Shown: one piece after another, positions 1-8,175 of the stretch | Numbering within the stretch: position 1 is the stretch's first letter | Layout: every line of letters begins with the position of its first letter | NCBI GenBank assembly: GCA_002399265.1 | Contig: DHDG01000060.1 | Location: 24,642-36,635 of the forward strand | Direction of reading: 5' to 3' | DNA length: 11,994 bases | Source of the DNA: Firmicutes bacterium UBA4882 | Lineage (GTDB): Bacteria; Bacillota; UBA4882 | Program-made: the position numbers and the translations under genes | The notes under the pieces: generated by a model | Database searches by the model: none | What the model was told of the DNA's origin: nothing | What the model saw: only the letters and a program-made list of their open reading frames with translations

Positions 1-25
1 AATGCCTATCATAGGTACCTTCGAT

Positions 26-51
26 TATTCGCTATCTCTATTCGCTATTTC
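26..51. repeat. 13-bp tandem repeat, two copies
   Basis: Positions 26-38 and 39-51 read TATTCGCTATCTC and TATTCGCTATTTC, 12 of 13 identical. This lies in the non-coding left edge. No role is evident; it may be the start of an upstream region or another repeat element that continues outside the window. Confidence 0.75.
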
Positions 52-80
52 AGGCGAGCCTCCTTCCTGAGGGCAACACT

Positions 81-153
81 AAAAACGCGGGAAAGACGCG
101 GGGACGGTTCATCTGTCTTGGCCAGCGAGACAGATGACCCGTCCCCGCGTCTT
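81..153 (-). terminator. Long hairpin after the operon, probable terminator / palindromic repeat
   Basis: Just past the GH13 stop, positions 93-118 and 128-153 form an inverted repeat of 26 bases with a single mismatch and a 9-base loop. The outer part can extend imperfectly (CGCGGG at 86-91 against the second copy of the 15-bp repeat). Read on the minus strand the structure is followed by TTTTT at 85-81, so it could end the mal transcript. The arm containing GGGACGG also resembles short palindromic repeats that I recall being scattered in clostridial genomes. It may therefore be an inserted repeat unit used as a terminator. Confidence 0.6.
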
Positions 154-172
154 GATTCCCCGCGTCTTGATT
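143..172. repeat. Perfect 15-bp tandem repeat, two copies
   Basis: Positions 143-157 and 158-172 are identical (CCCCGCGTCTTGATT). The first copy starts within the right arm of the long inverted repeat and the second ends two bases before the GH13 stop codon (174-176). The tandem copies supply alternative pairing partners for the left arm of the hairpin. Slippage of the repeat end is the simplest origin. Confidence 0.9.
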
Positions 173-173
173 C

Positions 174-2060
174 TTAGAAAACTCGTTCAAAGACAGCTGA
201 GCAAAGTGGACCCAGTTCGATTTGGCAGGATTGATCACTGCCGCCGATAACGATGCTGCGGGTGCCAAGAGCAGCCGCGCTGTCAGAAGCCTGCCCGCCC
301 TCTGCGTCAACTGGGAAGCACAGCTGGTATGATCCTGTCAAAACTTCCCCCAATGCACCAGCACCACGCTGGCACATCTGCGAAAGTACCTCTGGCGCAT
401 TCGGCGGTGCCAAGAATTCAGCCGCCGCCACTACCACCGGGTTGTCCGAGAAATTAAACAAACATAACGCGGCGCCAGCGTCATCCCATCTGACAAACAC
501 ATAGACGCCCCGCTTCCCGTCTGCCAAGAGCTGCGCAAAATTACCCCTGGAGAAGGCACTCTTCTCACGACGCAATTTGATCAGCGCTCGATAATGCGCC
601 AGCAGTTCCAGATCCCATTCTGATTGCCGCCATTCCATACAGCGGCGGCAGTCGGGATCCTCCCCGCCCTCCATCCCAATTTCATCACCATAATAGATGA
701 ATGGCACACCAGGGTACATAAACTGAAAAGCCGTCGCCAGCTTAACTAGCGCACGTTTTCCGGAAAATGCGGTTAAGATTCGCATGCGGTCGTGCGAATC
801 AAATAGATTCCAAAGCGCCGGTGTGACAGAGCTACGCTGAGCCTGCCGCAGTCTCCCCAGCGTATCAGCGAACTCCTCCAACCCAATCTGAGGTTCCCGT
901 TTTGTCAGAAAATCCACACAAAGATGCTGCCAAGGGTAATGCATTACCGTATCGAACTGATCGCCTGTCAGAAAACTCACGGCATCATGCATTACTTCAC
1001 CAATAATCAAGCACTCGGGATTAATGGCCTTAATGCGTGTGCGAAATTCGCGCCAAAAATCGGGGTGTACTTCGTCGGCGACATCCAGCCGCCATCCGTC
1101 CACCGCCAGTTCTCTAGTCCAATACTCGGCTGCCTGAATCAAATACTCGCGCACTGCTGGCTGATCAGTCATCAACTTGGGCATCGAGGCAATACCGCAC
1201 GAAAAAGTCTCGTAATTAGGCGCACCTGACGCCACGATCGGGTACTTATAAATATTAAACCATGCGGCATACGGCGAGTCCCTGCCGGTGCGAACCACAT
1301 CTTGAAACGGAGCAAAATCCGAACCGCTATGATTAAAGACGGCGTCCAACACTACCCTGATACCGCGCTGGTGACACTGAGTAACTAACTCGCGGGCAGT
1401 CTGCGGATCTCCAAAATGCGGATCTATTTTGTAGTAATCACTTGTATCATATTTATGATTCGATGGCGCGCTAAAAATCGGGGTCAGATAAAGGCAATTC
1501 ACCCCAAGCCATTCCAGATGGTCCAGCTTGTCAATAATCCCGCGCAAATCGCCCCCAAAGAAGCTCTGCGTCTCCGGCAGCTGCCCCCATAGTCTGACAT
1601 TCGGAGGATCATTCAGCGGGTCACCATTATAGAAGCGTTCAGGAAAGATTTCATAGACAATGGCTTCCTGCGCCCAATACGGCAGCGCATCCTTGTCATC
1701 CCACCACAAATAGGGATACTGGAAGTTCCAGCGCCAAATGGCATCTGGAGAAACATGTTCCGCAAAACCGCCTTCTCCGTACCAGATCTCCCGGCCATTT
1801 TCCATCAGGATAAAGTAATAGGCAAACCGCCTGGTCGGCAAGGATATGGTGGCAGTCCAGTACTCATACAAGCCGTCGCGATCCACCGCATTCATGACGC
1901 TAAAGCGCCAGTTGCGCGGGTGCTCGTGACGATCGGCGTAGGCGATCGTCACACTATCAATATCTGCTCGCCCAGCCCGGAGCATTACGGCCAGGCTTTC
2001 CGGACCGGCTGCCCAGGCGTAGATACCCGCTGGTTCGTGATATATGGCATGCCTGTTCAT
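174..2060 (-). CDS. GH13 neopullulanase / cyclomaltodextrinase / maltogenic amylase (628 aa)
   Basis: A cytoplasmic alpha-amylase-family enzyme expected to cleave cyclodextrins, maltodextrins or pullulan to maltose-sized products. Residues 1-120 look like the N-terminal CBM34-type domain of this subfamily, and the barrel starts near the YWAQEAIVYEIFPERF stretch at 128-143. GH13 motifs are all present: DAVFNH (239-244), MPKL (293-296, typical of the neopullulanase group), GWRLDVADE (322-330, nucleophile D326), IIGE (acid/base E355) and FDSHD (420-424, third carboxylate D424). No signal peptide is visible. The start at 2060 is chosen because its ATG overlaps the GH31 stop as ATGA and GGAGA lies 10 bases upstream. 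A longer reading from 2186 would add 42 residues rich in Arg and Cys that merely read through the GH31 tail. It is the last gene of the operon. Residues about 584-600 form an Ala/Gly/Ser-rich insertion near the C-terminus. The family call is firm; the exact substrate is inferred. Confidence 0.93.
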   Translation of the reverse strand: MNRHAIYHEPAGIYAWAAGPESLAVMLRAGRADIDSVTIAYADRHEHPRNWRFSVMNAVDRDGLYEYWTATISLPTRRFAYYFILMENGREIWYGEGGFAEHVSPDAIWRWNFQYPYLWWDDKDALPYWAQEAIVYEIFPERFYNGDPLNDPPNVRLWGQLPETQSFFGGDLRGIIDKLDHLEWLGVNCLYLTPIFSAPSNHKYDTSDYYKIDPHFGDPQTARELVTQCHQRGIRVVLDAVFNHSGSDFAPFQDVVRTGRDSPYAAWFNIYKYPIVASGAPNYETFSCGIASMPKLMTDQPAVREYLIQAAEYWTRELAVDGWRLDVADEVHPDFWREFRTRIKAINPECLIIGEVMHDAVSFLTGDQFDTVMHYPWQHLCVDFLTKREPQIGLEEFADTLGRLRQAQRSSVTPALWNLFDSHDRMRILTAFSGKRALVKLATAFQFMYPGVPFIYYGDEIGMEGGEDPDCRRCMEWRQSEWDLELLAHYRALIKLRREKSAFSRGNFAQLLADGKRGVYVFVRWDDAGAALCLFNFSDNPVVVAAAEFLAPPNAPEVLSQMCQRGAGALGEVLTGSYQLCFPVDAEGGQASDSAAALGTRSIVIGGSDQSCQIELGPLCSAVFERVF

Positions 2061-4546
2061 CGCAAGCAGATCTCCATTTCCCAGTTTGCCGCGCCAGCCG
2101 CCTCCTCCGTTCCTACAACGCCTGCGGCGCCTGCAGCGCTCGCAGTGCCCGCAATGCCGTCGTAATGAACCCCAATTAACAGACAACCACGCTCTACATC
2201 AAAATACCAGAACCGGCCCGTCATTACACTTTCAGGCGTCGCACCCGGAGCAACAGCATTACCATTGACACTCACGGATACCGGCGGCGTACCCTGCGCA
2301 AAGCAGCGCAACACTCTCACTGGCAAAGGCTTATCGTATGGGCCACTCTTGGCCGCCCTGACAGACAACCTTGTGCCATTGCTCTGGAAATCAAAGTGCC
2401 AAATCGCAGATTCTCCCTGTTGATAACGCAACGTCCGCCCGTCATCATAATAGAGATCAAAAGCACCAACTGATGTATCCCCCGGGAAAATATCCAGGTA
2501 TTCAATGGTTGGATCTTGTTCGCCGGTATGATTCATCACAGGTGCCAGCGGCAAAATTGTACCCGATTTCAGGAAAATCGGAATGCGTTCCAGAGGCGCG
2601 TCCGCCACGATATCCACAGGTCCCTGCCAAACGCGGCCGCCAAGATAGTCCAGCCACACGCCTTCCGGCAAATAGACATGACGACAGACATCCCCTGGCT
2701 TCGTCACTGGAGCCACCATGACACTGTCGCCAAACAAGAATTGATCGAATAGCCGGTGTACCCTTTCGTCTTGAGGATAATCCAGCACCAGCGGACGCAT
2801 TACCGGGCAACCGGTCAATGAAGCCCGGTACATTAAGGTATAGAAGTAGGGCAACAGTCGATATCTGAACCGGATCGCCTCCCGGCAAATCGCCAGGAAT
2901 GGCTCCGGCAGCACAAACGGCTCCTGCGCACTGGTACCGATGGCGCTATGATTACGGAAAAGCGGCATGAACACTCCCAATTGGGTCCATCTGGTCACCA
3001 ATTCGGGATTAGAATTAAACAGAAAACCGCCAATATCACTACCGCAAAATGGCTGACCTGACAAGCCCAGATTCAGACACATTGGGATCGCCATTTCGAG
3101 ATGCTCCCACCAACTGGAATTATCGCCGGTCCATGTACAAGCATAGCGCTGAATTCCGGAGTAGCCGGCCCGGCTGATTACAAAGGGCCTTTCTCCAGGC
3201 TTGTACATCTGAAAAGCCATCACAGAGGCTTCCGCCATCCGATTGGCATACAGATTATGTACCAATTCATGACGCACTTCTTCAAATACGTTGCCATGCA
3301 GTGCATCATGCGGCAGCGTCTTATCCGGCGTATCGAAGGCGGCCGGCTCGTTCATATCATTCCAAATCCCCGAGATCCCCGCGTCAAACAAAACGGCATG
3401 CTCCTCCGACCACCATTCCCGGGTCTCCTCCCTAAAGAAGTCTGGCAAATGAACTTCTCCAGGCCAGACCTCCACGGTAACAGGTTGCCCATCAGCCTCC
3501 CGCACAAAGTGGTTGCCAGCCATACCGCGTAAATAGGGGCCATACTCCTCGTCGATTTTGACACCCGGATCTACAATTGAGACGGCCTTAAAACCCATCT
3601 TATTAAGCTTTTGGCATAGCGCATGTGGATCCGGAAAATGCTTCGGGCTGAAAGTAAAGACGCGGAAACCATCCATGTAATGAATATCCAGGTGGATCGC
3701 GTCACAGGGGATCTCATTTTCACGCAACCTGGCAGCAACTTTCTCAACCTGCGCCTGCGGACTGTAGCTATAGCGCGATTGATGATAACCCAGCGACCAA
3801 AGCGGCGGCAGCGCAATCCTGCCAGTCAGCCTGGTATACTGCTCAATGACATCCTCCAGACGCGGACCGGCAAAAAAGTAATAGTTCAGGCGCCGTTCCC
3901 GGGTGGCCATCGACAGAATTTCCGGCTCTGTCTGGCCGACATCAAAGACAGTTCGGCCGGGGCTATCCAGGAACACACCATAAGCACCCGCTTTAGAATG
4001 CGCGATATAAAACGGAATCGACATGTACAGGCAATCAGTAGACTGCAGATACGGATTGACATCAGTGTTCCACATTTCCAGCCTCTGGCCCCGCTTATCC
4101 AGGTAGCCTGTTTTTTCGCCAAAGGCGTAAAAATGCTCGTCCGCTTTGATTATATTGCGGCAGACTGCGCCCAGTCCCAGCCAGCCAACGCTGCCACTGG
4201 CGATGCTGTTGCTGTTAAAGTAATCAACCCTAAGCGGATTCTTAGTGACTACCACGCGGAGCTTATCCGATGCCAGCTCAACCCGGTCACCCAGGTCAGT
4301 CACAGCAATCTTTAGATCTTGCGCTCCGCTATAGATCACAGCACGGCTATCCGGCGCAATAACGTCCCCGTCATGCGGCTGGTCGGGCATCATCGAAAAA
4401 TGCACAATTTCATGATCCAAAAATTTAATGGTGATCTGCGCCATATTGGCAGAAAAAACTGCGCCACCGGCGCGTTTTTCATAAGCCACCATTGCATTAA
4501 TCGGTTTAAATGCAGCGTGATCTGGCAGTTTTAAGCCCGTGTTCAA
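2057..4546 (-). CDS. GH31 alpha-glucosidase (829 aa)
   Basis: A glycoside hydrolase family 31 enzyme, most likely an exo-acting cytoplasmic alpha-glucosidase that releases glucose from the non-reducing end of maltodextrins. The GH31 signature GIWNDMNEP at 393-401 gives nucleophile D397, and WTGDN at 472-476 gives acid/base D475. The IHLDIHYMDGFRVFTF stretch at 284-299 and FCGSDIGGF at 500-508 are typical of the alpha-glucosidase branch rather than the xylosidase branch. The start is a TTG at 4546: it forms TTGA with the lacI stop, and AAGGGG lies 8 bases upstream. An internal ATG at 4492 lacks such a site. No signal peptide is seen. The last 33 residues, from about 797, are an Ala/Gly-rich low-complexity tail not expected in the family. 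The gene ends with ATGA coupling to the GH13 gene. Maltodextrin as substrate is inferred from the neighbours. Confidence 0.95.
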   Translation of the reverse strand: MNTGLKLPDHAAFKPINAMVAYEKRAGGAVFSANMAQITIKFLDHEIVHFSMMPDQPHDGDVIAPDSRAVIYSGAQDLKIAVTDLGDRVELASDKLRVVVTKNPLRVDYFNSNSIASGSVGWLGLGAVCRNIIKADEHFYAFGEKTGYLDKRGQRLEMWNTDVNPYLQSTDCLYMSIPFYIAHSKAGAYGVFLDSPGRTVFDVGQTEPEILSMATRERRLNYYFFAGPRLEDVIEQYTRLTGRIALPPLWSLGYHQSRYSYSPQAQVEKVAARLRENEIPCDAIHLDIHYMDGFRVFTFSPKHFPDPHALCQKLNKMGFKAVSIVDPGVKIDEEYGPYLRGMAGNHFVREADGQPVTVEVWPGEVHLPDFFREETREWWSEEHAVLFDAGISGIWNDMNEPAAFDTPDKTLPHDALHGNVFEEVRHELVHNLYANRMAEASVMAFQMYKPGERPFVISRAGYSGIQRYACTWTGDNSSWWEHLEMAIPMCLNLGLSGQPFCGSDIGGFLFNSNPELVTRWTQLGVFMPLFRNHSAIGTSAQEPFVLPEPFLAICREAIRFRYRLLPYFYTLMYRASLTGCPVMRPLVLDYPQDERVHRLFDQFLFGDSVMVAPVTKPGDVCRHVYLPEGVWLDYLGGRVWQGPVDIVADAPLERIPIFLKSGTILPLAPVMNHTGEQDPTIEYLDIFPGDTSVGAFDLYYDDGRTLRYQQGESAIWHFDFQSNGTRLSVRAAKSGPYDKPLPVRVLRCFAQGTPPVSVSVNGNAVAPGATPESVMTGRFWYFDVERGCLLIGVHYDGIAGTASAAGAAGVVGTEEAAGAANWEMEICLR

Positions 4547-5565
4547 GAATAATACCCCTTCCGCATACTGGATTGTCGAATCACCAACTCGGCAGGTACG
4601 ATCCGATTCTTTCCGGTAAATTCATTTTGTATTCCGCGGATCAACATCTTCGCTGCCTCCCGCCCCATCTCGAAGATCGGGATGCGCACCGTCGATAGGG
4701 CCGGTTCCATAATACTAGAGATTAGATCATCATTGAATCCTATTATGCCAAGTTCCTCCGGGCAATTGATGCCGAATTTGCGTGTGCCTTTCCAAACCCC
4801 AACTGCCAGCGTATCATCCATCGCAAAGATAGCGTCTGGCCGATCCGCCTGGCCCAGCAGCTTCTCACTGGCAGCCGCACCGGCTAGCGTTGTGGATTCG
4901 GAGCAAATAACCCATTCTTTCCTGATCTCGATACCGCGCCTGGTAAGCGCGTTTTTATAGCCCTGCAGCCGGTCCATGGTCACTACTAAATCAGGACTGC
5001 CACCCACACAGGCAATGCGTGTATAGCCCTGATCCAGCAGATGAGTCACTGCCATATCAGCGGCAGCAATATTATCATTATTAACAGACGGGACATCACT
5101 TCCGGGAACCCGACCAATCACCACAAAAGGAAAACCCTCCTGCGCCAGGGCGCTGATCAGGGTGTCATCCATGCGTGAAGCCGCATGGATGACACCTTCC
5201 ACACGCTTGTTTCGAAAGAGGTTTAATACCTGACTGCACTCTTCCTCGCGAGATATGCTGGATACCAGCAGCACATGATGCTTGTCCGCATAAGCCTGTT
5301 CAGTAATTCCACCGATTAATTCAGCGAAAAAAGGAATCGCCATCGCCGTGCGTGGCGCGCGGGATAGAACCAGCCCGATCGTATTTGATTTTTGATTAAC
5401 CAAGCTGCGTGCGATGGCGTTAGGGTGATAGCCCAACTGCTCCATGACCTGCAGAACTCGTTGGCGGGTCGGCTCGCTGATTCTGCAATCCCCGGTTAAA
5501 ACCCGCGAAACAGTTGAAGCTGATACACCAGCCTCCGCAGCCACATGTTTAATTGTCACTGGCAT
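4543..5565 (-). CDS. LacI-family transcriptional repressor (340 aa)
   Basis: A sugar-responsive repressor with the usual family length. The helix-turn-helix lies at residues 4-23 (TIKHVAAEAGVSASTVSRVL), followed by a hinge helix at about 48-57 and a periplasmic-binding-protein-like sensor domain from about 62 onward (first strand NTIGLVLS). It sits between malG and the two glycosidases. The start at 5565 is 6 bp after the malG stop, with AAGGG 10 bases upstream, and its stop overlaps the TTG start of the GH31 gene by 4 bp. Its position makes it a plausible MalR-type regulator of this operon with maltose or maltodextrin as effector; this is inferred from context. A LacI-type palindrome with the core AAACGTTT at 9663-9672, upstream of malE, is the likely target. 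If so, the repressor gene lies inside the operon it represses and is autoregulated. Confidence 0.93.
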   Translation of the reverse strand: MPVTIKHVAAEAGVSASTVSRVLTGDCRISEPTRQRVLQVMEQLGYHPNAIARSLVNQKSNTIGLVLSRAPRTAMAIPFFAELIGGITEQAYADKHHVLLVSSISREEECSQVLNLFRNKRVEGVIHAASRMDDTLISALAQEGFPFVVIGRVPGSDVPSVNNDNIAAADMAVTHLLDQGYTRIACVGGSPDLVVTMDRLQGYKNALTRRGIEIRKEWVICSESTTLAGAAASEKLLGQADRPDAIFAMDDTLAVGVWKGTRKFGINCPEELGIIGFNDDLISSIMEPALSTVRIPIFEMGREAAKMLIRGIQNEFTGKNRIVPAELVIRQSSMRKGYYS

Positions 5566-5571
5566 TGAAGA

Positions 5572-6456
5572 TCAACCCTTTACAGCGCCGCGTGTCAGAC
5601 CAGAAACCAGATGCTTTTGCAGGAACCAATAGAGGATCACGATCGGTAACGCACCGATCAAAGCCGCCGCAGCAAACACACCCCACCGCTTGGCATATTG
5701 ATCAGCGATAAATGTCTGCAGCCCGACCGCCATTGTTAGATTATTGGTATCAGCCAATAACACGCGAGCGATTACAAACTCCGAATAAGTCGCCATGAAT
5801 TGCAGAAAAAACACAACCACCAGAATTGGCCGAGCCAGTGGCAGGATAATGCGCCAAAAAATCTGAAAATGCGTAGCGCCGTCAATCATCGCCGACTCTT
5901 CCAGCGATTTTGGAATGGTATCGAAGAAGCCCTTCAACAGCCAAACATTGGCACCCATCGCCCCTCCCAGATAAACTAAAATCAGCCCGGCATGCGTATC
6001 AAGTCCCAGCGCCGGGATGTATTCGCCAAGCATGAAGACGATCAGATAAATCGCCACCATCGCCAGCATCTGCGGAAACATCTGAATCAGCAAAATAGCA
6101 AACAGGCCACTACGGCGTCCTTTGAAACGTAATCTGGAAAAGGCGTAAGCCGCCAAGGATGTAATCAAAACGACCAAAGTGGCTGTGACAATACACAGCT
6201 TAAAAGTATTCAGAAACCAAATTCCAAAAGGATGCTGCTCACTCTGGAACAGTCTCTGAAAATTAATGAAAGAAGCGTTCGGCGGGATCAGCTTTTGCCC
6301 GGAAATTGAATTGGCAGGATCCAACGAAGCGGAAATGATCCAAACTACCGGAAAGAGCGCAAAAACGATGCAAACCCATATTAAAGCATGACGCCAGAAT
6401 CTGTTCAGGAAATTCGCGAAGAAACGCTTGATACTGCGATGACCTTGTTCAGCCAT
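5572..6456 (-). CDS. malG: Maltodextrin ABC transporter permease MalG (294 aa)
   Basis: Inner-membrane subunit of a maltose/maltodextrin importer, partner of MalF. Six hydrophobic segments are visible, the first at about 24-43. The cytoplasmic EAA loop that docks on the ATPase is at about 186-206 (EESAMIDGATHFQIFWRII). The length agrees with the MalG family. Three start codons are possible. The ATG at 6456 is chosen because the strong GAGGAGGT site at 6465-6472 is 8 bases away, the same spacing as for malE. The ATG at 6462 would leave only 2 bases and the GTG at 6480 would lie upstream of the site. With this start malF and malG overlap by 8 bp, which suggests translational coupling. No ATPase gene of the MalK type is in the window. 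Confidence 0.95.
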   Translation of the reverse strand: MAEQGHRSIKRFFANFLNRFWRHALIWVCIVFALFPVVWIISASLDPANSISGQKLIPPNASFINFQRLFQSEQHPFGIWFLNTFKLCIVTATLVVLITSLAAYAFSRLRFKGRRSGLFAILLIQMFPQMLAMVAIYLIVFMLGEYIPALGLDTHAGLILVYLGGAMGANVWLLKGFFDTIPKSLEESAMIDGATHFQIFWRIILPLARPILVVVFFLQFMATYSEFVIARVLLADTNNLTMAVGLQTFIADQYAKRWGVFAAAALIGALPIVILYWFLQKHLVSGLTRGAVKG

Positions 6457-8074
6457 TGTCATTGACCTCCTCAAGCGCACCAGTAAAGCGGAAATTGAAC
6501 CAGCTTATTGTCCCGACGATTAGGAAAATCAGGATGGAAACTGCGGACGCTAATCCGTACCGGCCTCCGCTGCCGCCTTCAAAAGCAAGACGGTAAGTAT
6601 AAGTGATCAGAATATCTGTGGCACCAGTCGGGGTCAGAGCACCTGCAATCGCAGGCCGGCCTTCAGTAACCAGATAGATAACAGAGAAATTATTAAAGTT
6701 GAACGCGAAACTCGCAATAAGCAATGGCGCCAATGAGACAAGCAAAAGTGGAAAGGTTATTTTCCAGAACTGATGCCATCCGGAAGCACCGTCCACGGTG
6801 GCTGCTTCATACAGATCGGTGGGAATGCTCTGCAAGGCACCTAGCGAGATGATCATCATATAAGGGAACCCCAGCCATAGATTTACAATAATCAAAGCGA
6901 CCTTAGCCCAGAACGGATCTTGTAGCCAGGGAATGCTCATGCCCAGTACATTATTAATCAGGCCTACTTCTGTATTGAACATGCCACGCCAGATTAATGC
7001 CGAAATAAACGCGGGCAGTGTGTAAGGAATAATCAGCAGCACCCGGTACAAGCCCCGCAGCTTAAGTTTAGCATCATTAAGCAGCACTGCCAATAGCAGG
7101 CCTAACGCAAATGTAGTAACCACGCTTAAAATCGCCCAGACAATAGTCCAGGAGAAAACCTGCCAGAAGGGTCCGGCGATGCGCTTATTTGTCAGCAGAC
7201 TGGTAAAATTACGCCAGCCAACCGTCGTGCGAAAACCAACATCGAGTGTTTCCCCGGAATCTGACACAAAACTGCCGTCTAAAACACGATAAGCGGTGCC
7301 ATCTTCCAAATCCGTCAGTGTATCAGAAGCAGCGCTGTACTCAAACTGCGGTACATACGAAGCGAACTGATCCATGCTGCGCATTTTCAGGTATACATCC
7401 GTCCGATTATCAAGATGATCATCATACTGGAACACGAGTTTCTCAAATTGTCCAAGGTATGAGAAAACTTCCAGTCCGCCAAGACGGCCCAGATTGCCAA
7501 TCTTATCGAAAACCCCATCACCATCTTCATCAACCAGCTCGAGGGGTGACTCTGCCAATGAATAAAGCGTCTGTTCATATCCCACAAATTGCCTGCCGTC
7601 CGGATCAGTCAACAGCACTGCGAACTGTCCGGCATTATCAGTATAGTATTCTGGCGTGTAAACCGGCAGATTCTCTTGAAGTAAATAACGGTGGGTATAT
7701 TGATCAACCGCTTGAGCTTTAGTAAGGATATGCCCTGTTCCGAAGTTGGTAAAAGCGACATAAACGGTGTAACCGATTGGAAAAATCACCATTATCATCA
7801 TAAATAGAAGACCAGGTAACATAAAACGGAGCGGAAGCGCTTTTTTGGACAGAAAAGCATAATCAATCCCAGCGGTGGCAATCACCAGCACGCCCAAAAG
7901 GATCCACTGGCTATCGCCCCAGAGGATTGGAATTGCCCAAAGCGCCAAGGCGTTTAAGAGCCCCAACAGAATAATCTTGGTAATCATGAGTCCTGCTTTG
8001 ACTGGCTGCCTGCCGGCGTGATTGGTGTTATACGTATCTGTAGAATGCGCCGCCTTTTTCAAAGCCTTCACCAC
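6449..8074 (-). CDS. malF: Maltodextrin ABC transporter permease MalF with large extracytoplasmic loop (541 aa)
   Basis: Inner-membrane permease subunit. Two hydrophobic segments near 31-72 and one at 84-108 are followed by a long polar region, about 109-300, that corresponds to the MalF P2 loop which in E. coli contacts MalE. The conserved ABC-permease core follows, with the EAA motif at about 422-441 (YEAATVDGASGWHQFWKITF). Within the loop, DEDGDGVFD at 182-190 has the spacing of an EF-hand-like calcium site. Overall length and plan match enterobacterial MalF (about 514 aa) rather than the short permeases (about 300 aa) common in Gram-positives. The start is uncertain. The GTG at 8074, directly followed by another GTG, has no clear ribosome site, and the frame remains open upstream for some distance. 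An ATG at codon 30 (about 7987) is an alternative. The function call does not depend on this. Confidence 0.94.
   Translation of the reverse strand: MVKALKKAAHSTDTYNTNHAGRQPVKAGLMITKIILLGLLNALALWAIPILWGDSQWILLGVLVIATAGIDYAFLSKKALPLRFMLPGLLFMMIMVIFPIGYTVYVAFTNFGTGHILTKAQAVDQYTHRYLLQENLPVYTPEYYTDNAGQFAVLLTDPDGRQFVGYEQTLYSLAESPLELVDEDGDGVFDKIGNLGRLGGLEVFSYLGQFEKLVFQYDDHLDNRTDVYLKMRSMDQFASYVPQFEYSAASDTLTDLEDGTAYRVLDGSFVSDSGETLDVGFRTTVGWRNFTSLLTNKRIAGPFWQVFSWTIVWAILSVVTTFALGLLLAVLLNDAKLKLRGLYRVLLIIPYTLPAFISALIWRGMFNTEVGLINNVLGMSIPWLQDPFWAKVALIIVNLWLGFPYMMIISLGALQSIPTDLYEAATVDGASGWHQFWKITFPLLLVSLAPLLIASFAFNFNNFSVIYLVTEGRPAIAGALTPTGATDILITYTYRLAFEGGSGGRYGLASAVSILIFLIVGTISWFNFRFTGALEEVNDNG
6465..6472 (-). 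promoter_or_regulatory. Strong ribosome binding site deciding the malG start
   Basis: GAGGAGGT on the minus strand, inside the 3' end of malF. It lies 8 bases before the ATG at 6456 and only 2 bases before the ATG at 6462. The same octamer at the same distance precedes malE (9378-9385), which favours the 6456 start. Confidence 0.75.
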
Positions 8075-8085
8075 CGTTTTAGAGT

Positions 8086-8113
8086 GGTGCCGATGCGTTT
8101 CCGCACCGGCACC
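8086..8113 (-). promoter_or_regulatory. malE-malF intercistronic RNA hairpin with GAAA tetraloop
   Basis: In the 97-base gap between malE and malF, the minus-strand RNA can form a 12-bp stem (GGUGCCG, G, UGCG paired with CGCA, U, CGGCACC) closed by a GAAA tetraloop. One pair is G·U on the minus-strand RNA but would be an A·C mismatch on the other strand, and GAAA is a stable loop only on the minus strand, so the structure fits the mal transcript. No T run follows, so it is not a simple terminator. By analogy with the hairpin between malE and malF in E. coli it probably protects the malE message or lowers malF expression; that role is inferred. Confidence 0.7.
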
Positions 8114-8175
8114 TGCTACTTTATTTATACCAGAAAGGCAGAGTAAACGCTTCTCTATTAAGGTTATTTTTGAGG

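Noticed and set aside
143..172. CRISPR-like repeats
   Set aside because: The two copies are directly adjacent without spacers and the unit is only 15 bp.
2061..2186. N-terminal extension of the GH13 protein by 42 residues
   Set aside because: It only reads the GC-rich 3' end of the GH31 gene in another frame, giving Arg/Cys-rich sequence unlike the family. The ATG at 2060 has ATGA coupling and a ribosome site.
3623..4315. Open plus-strand frame of 230 codons inside the GH31 gene
   Set aside because: It lies antisense to a clearly conserved enzyme, shows no recognisable family, and is best explained as a mirror of the coding frame.
8086..8113. malE-malF hairpin as a Rho-independent terminator
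   Set aside because: No T run follows on the minus strand and malF must be expressed with malE; an RNA stability or attenuation role is likelier.
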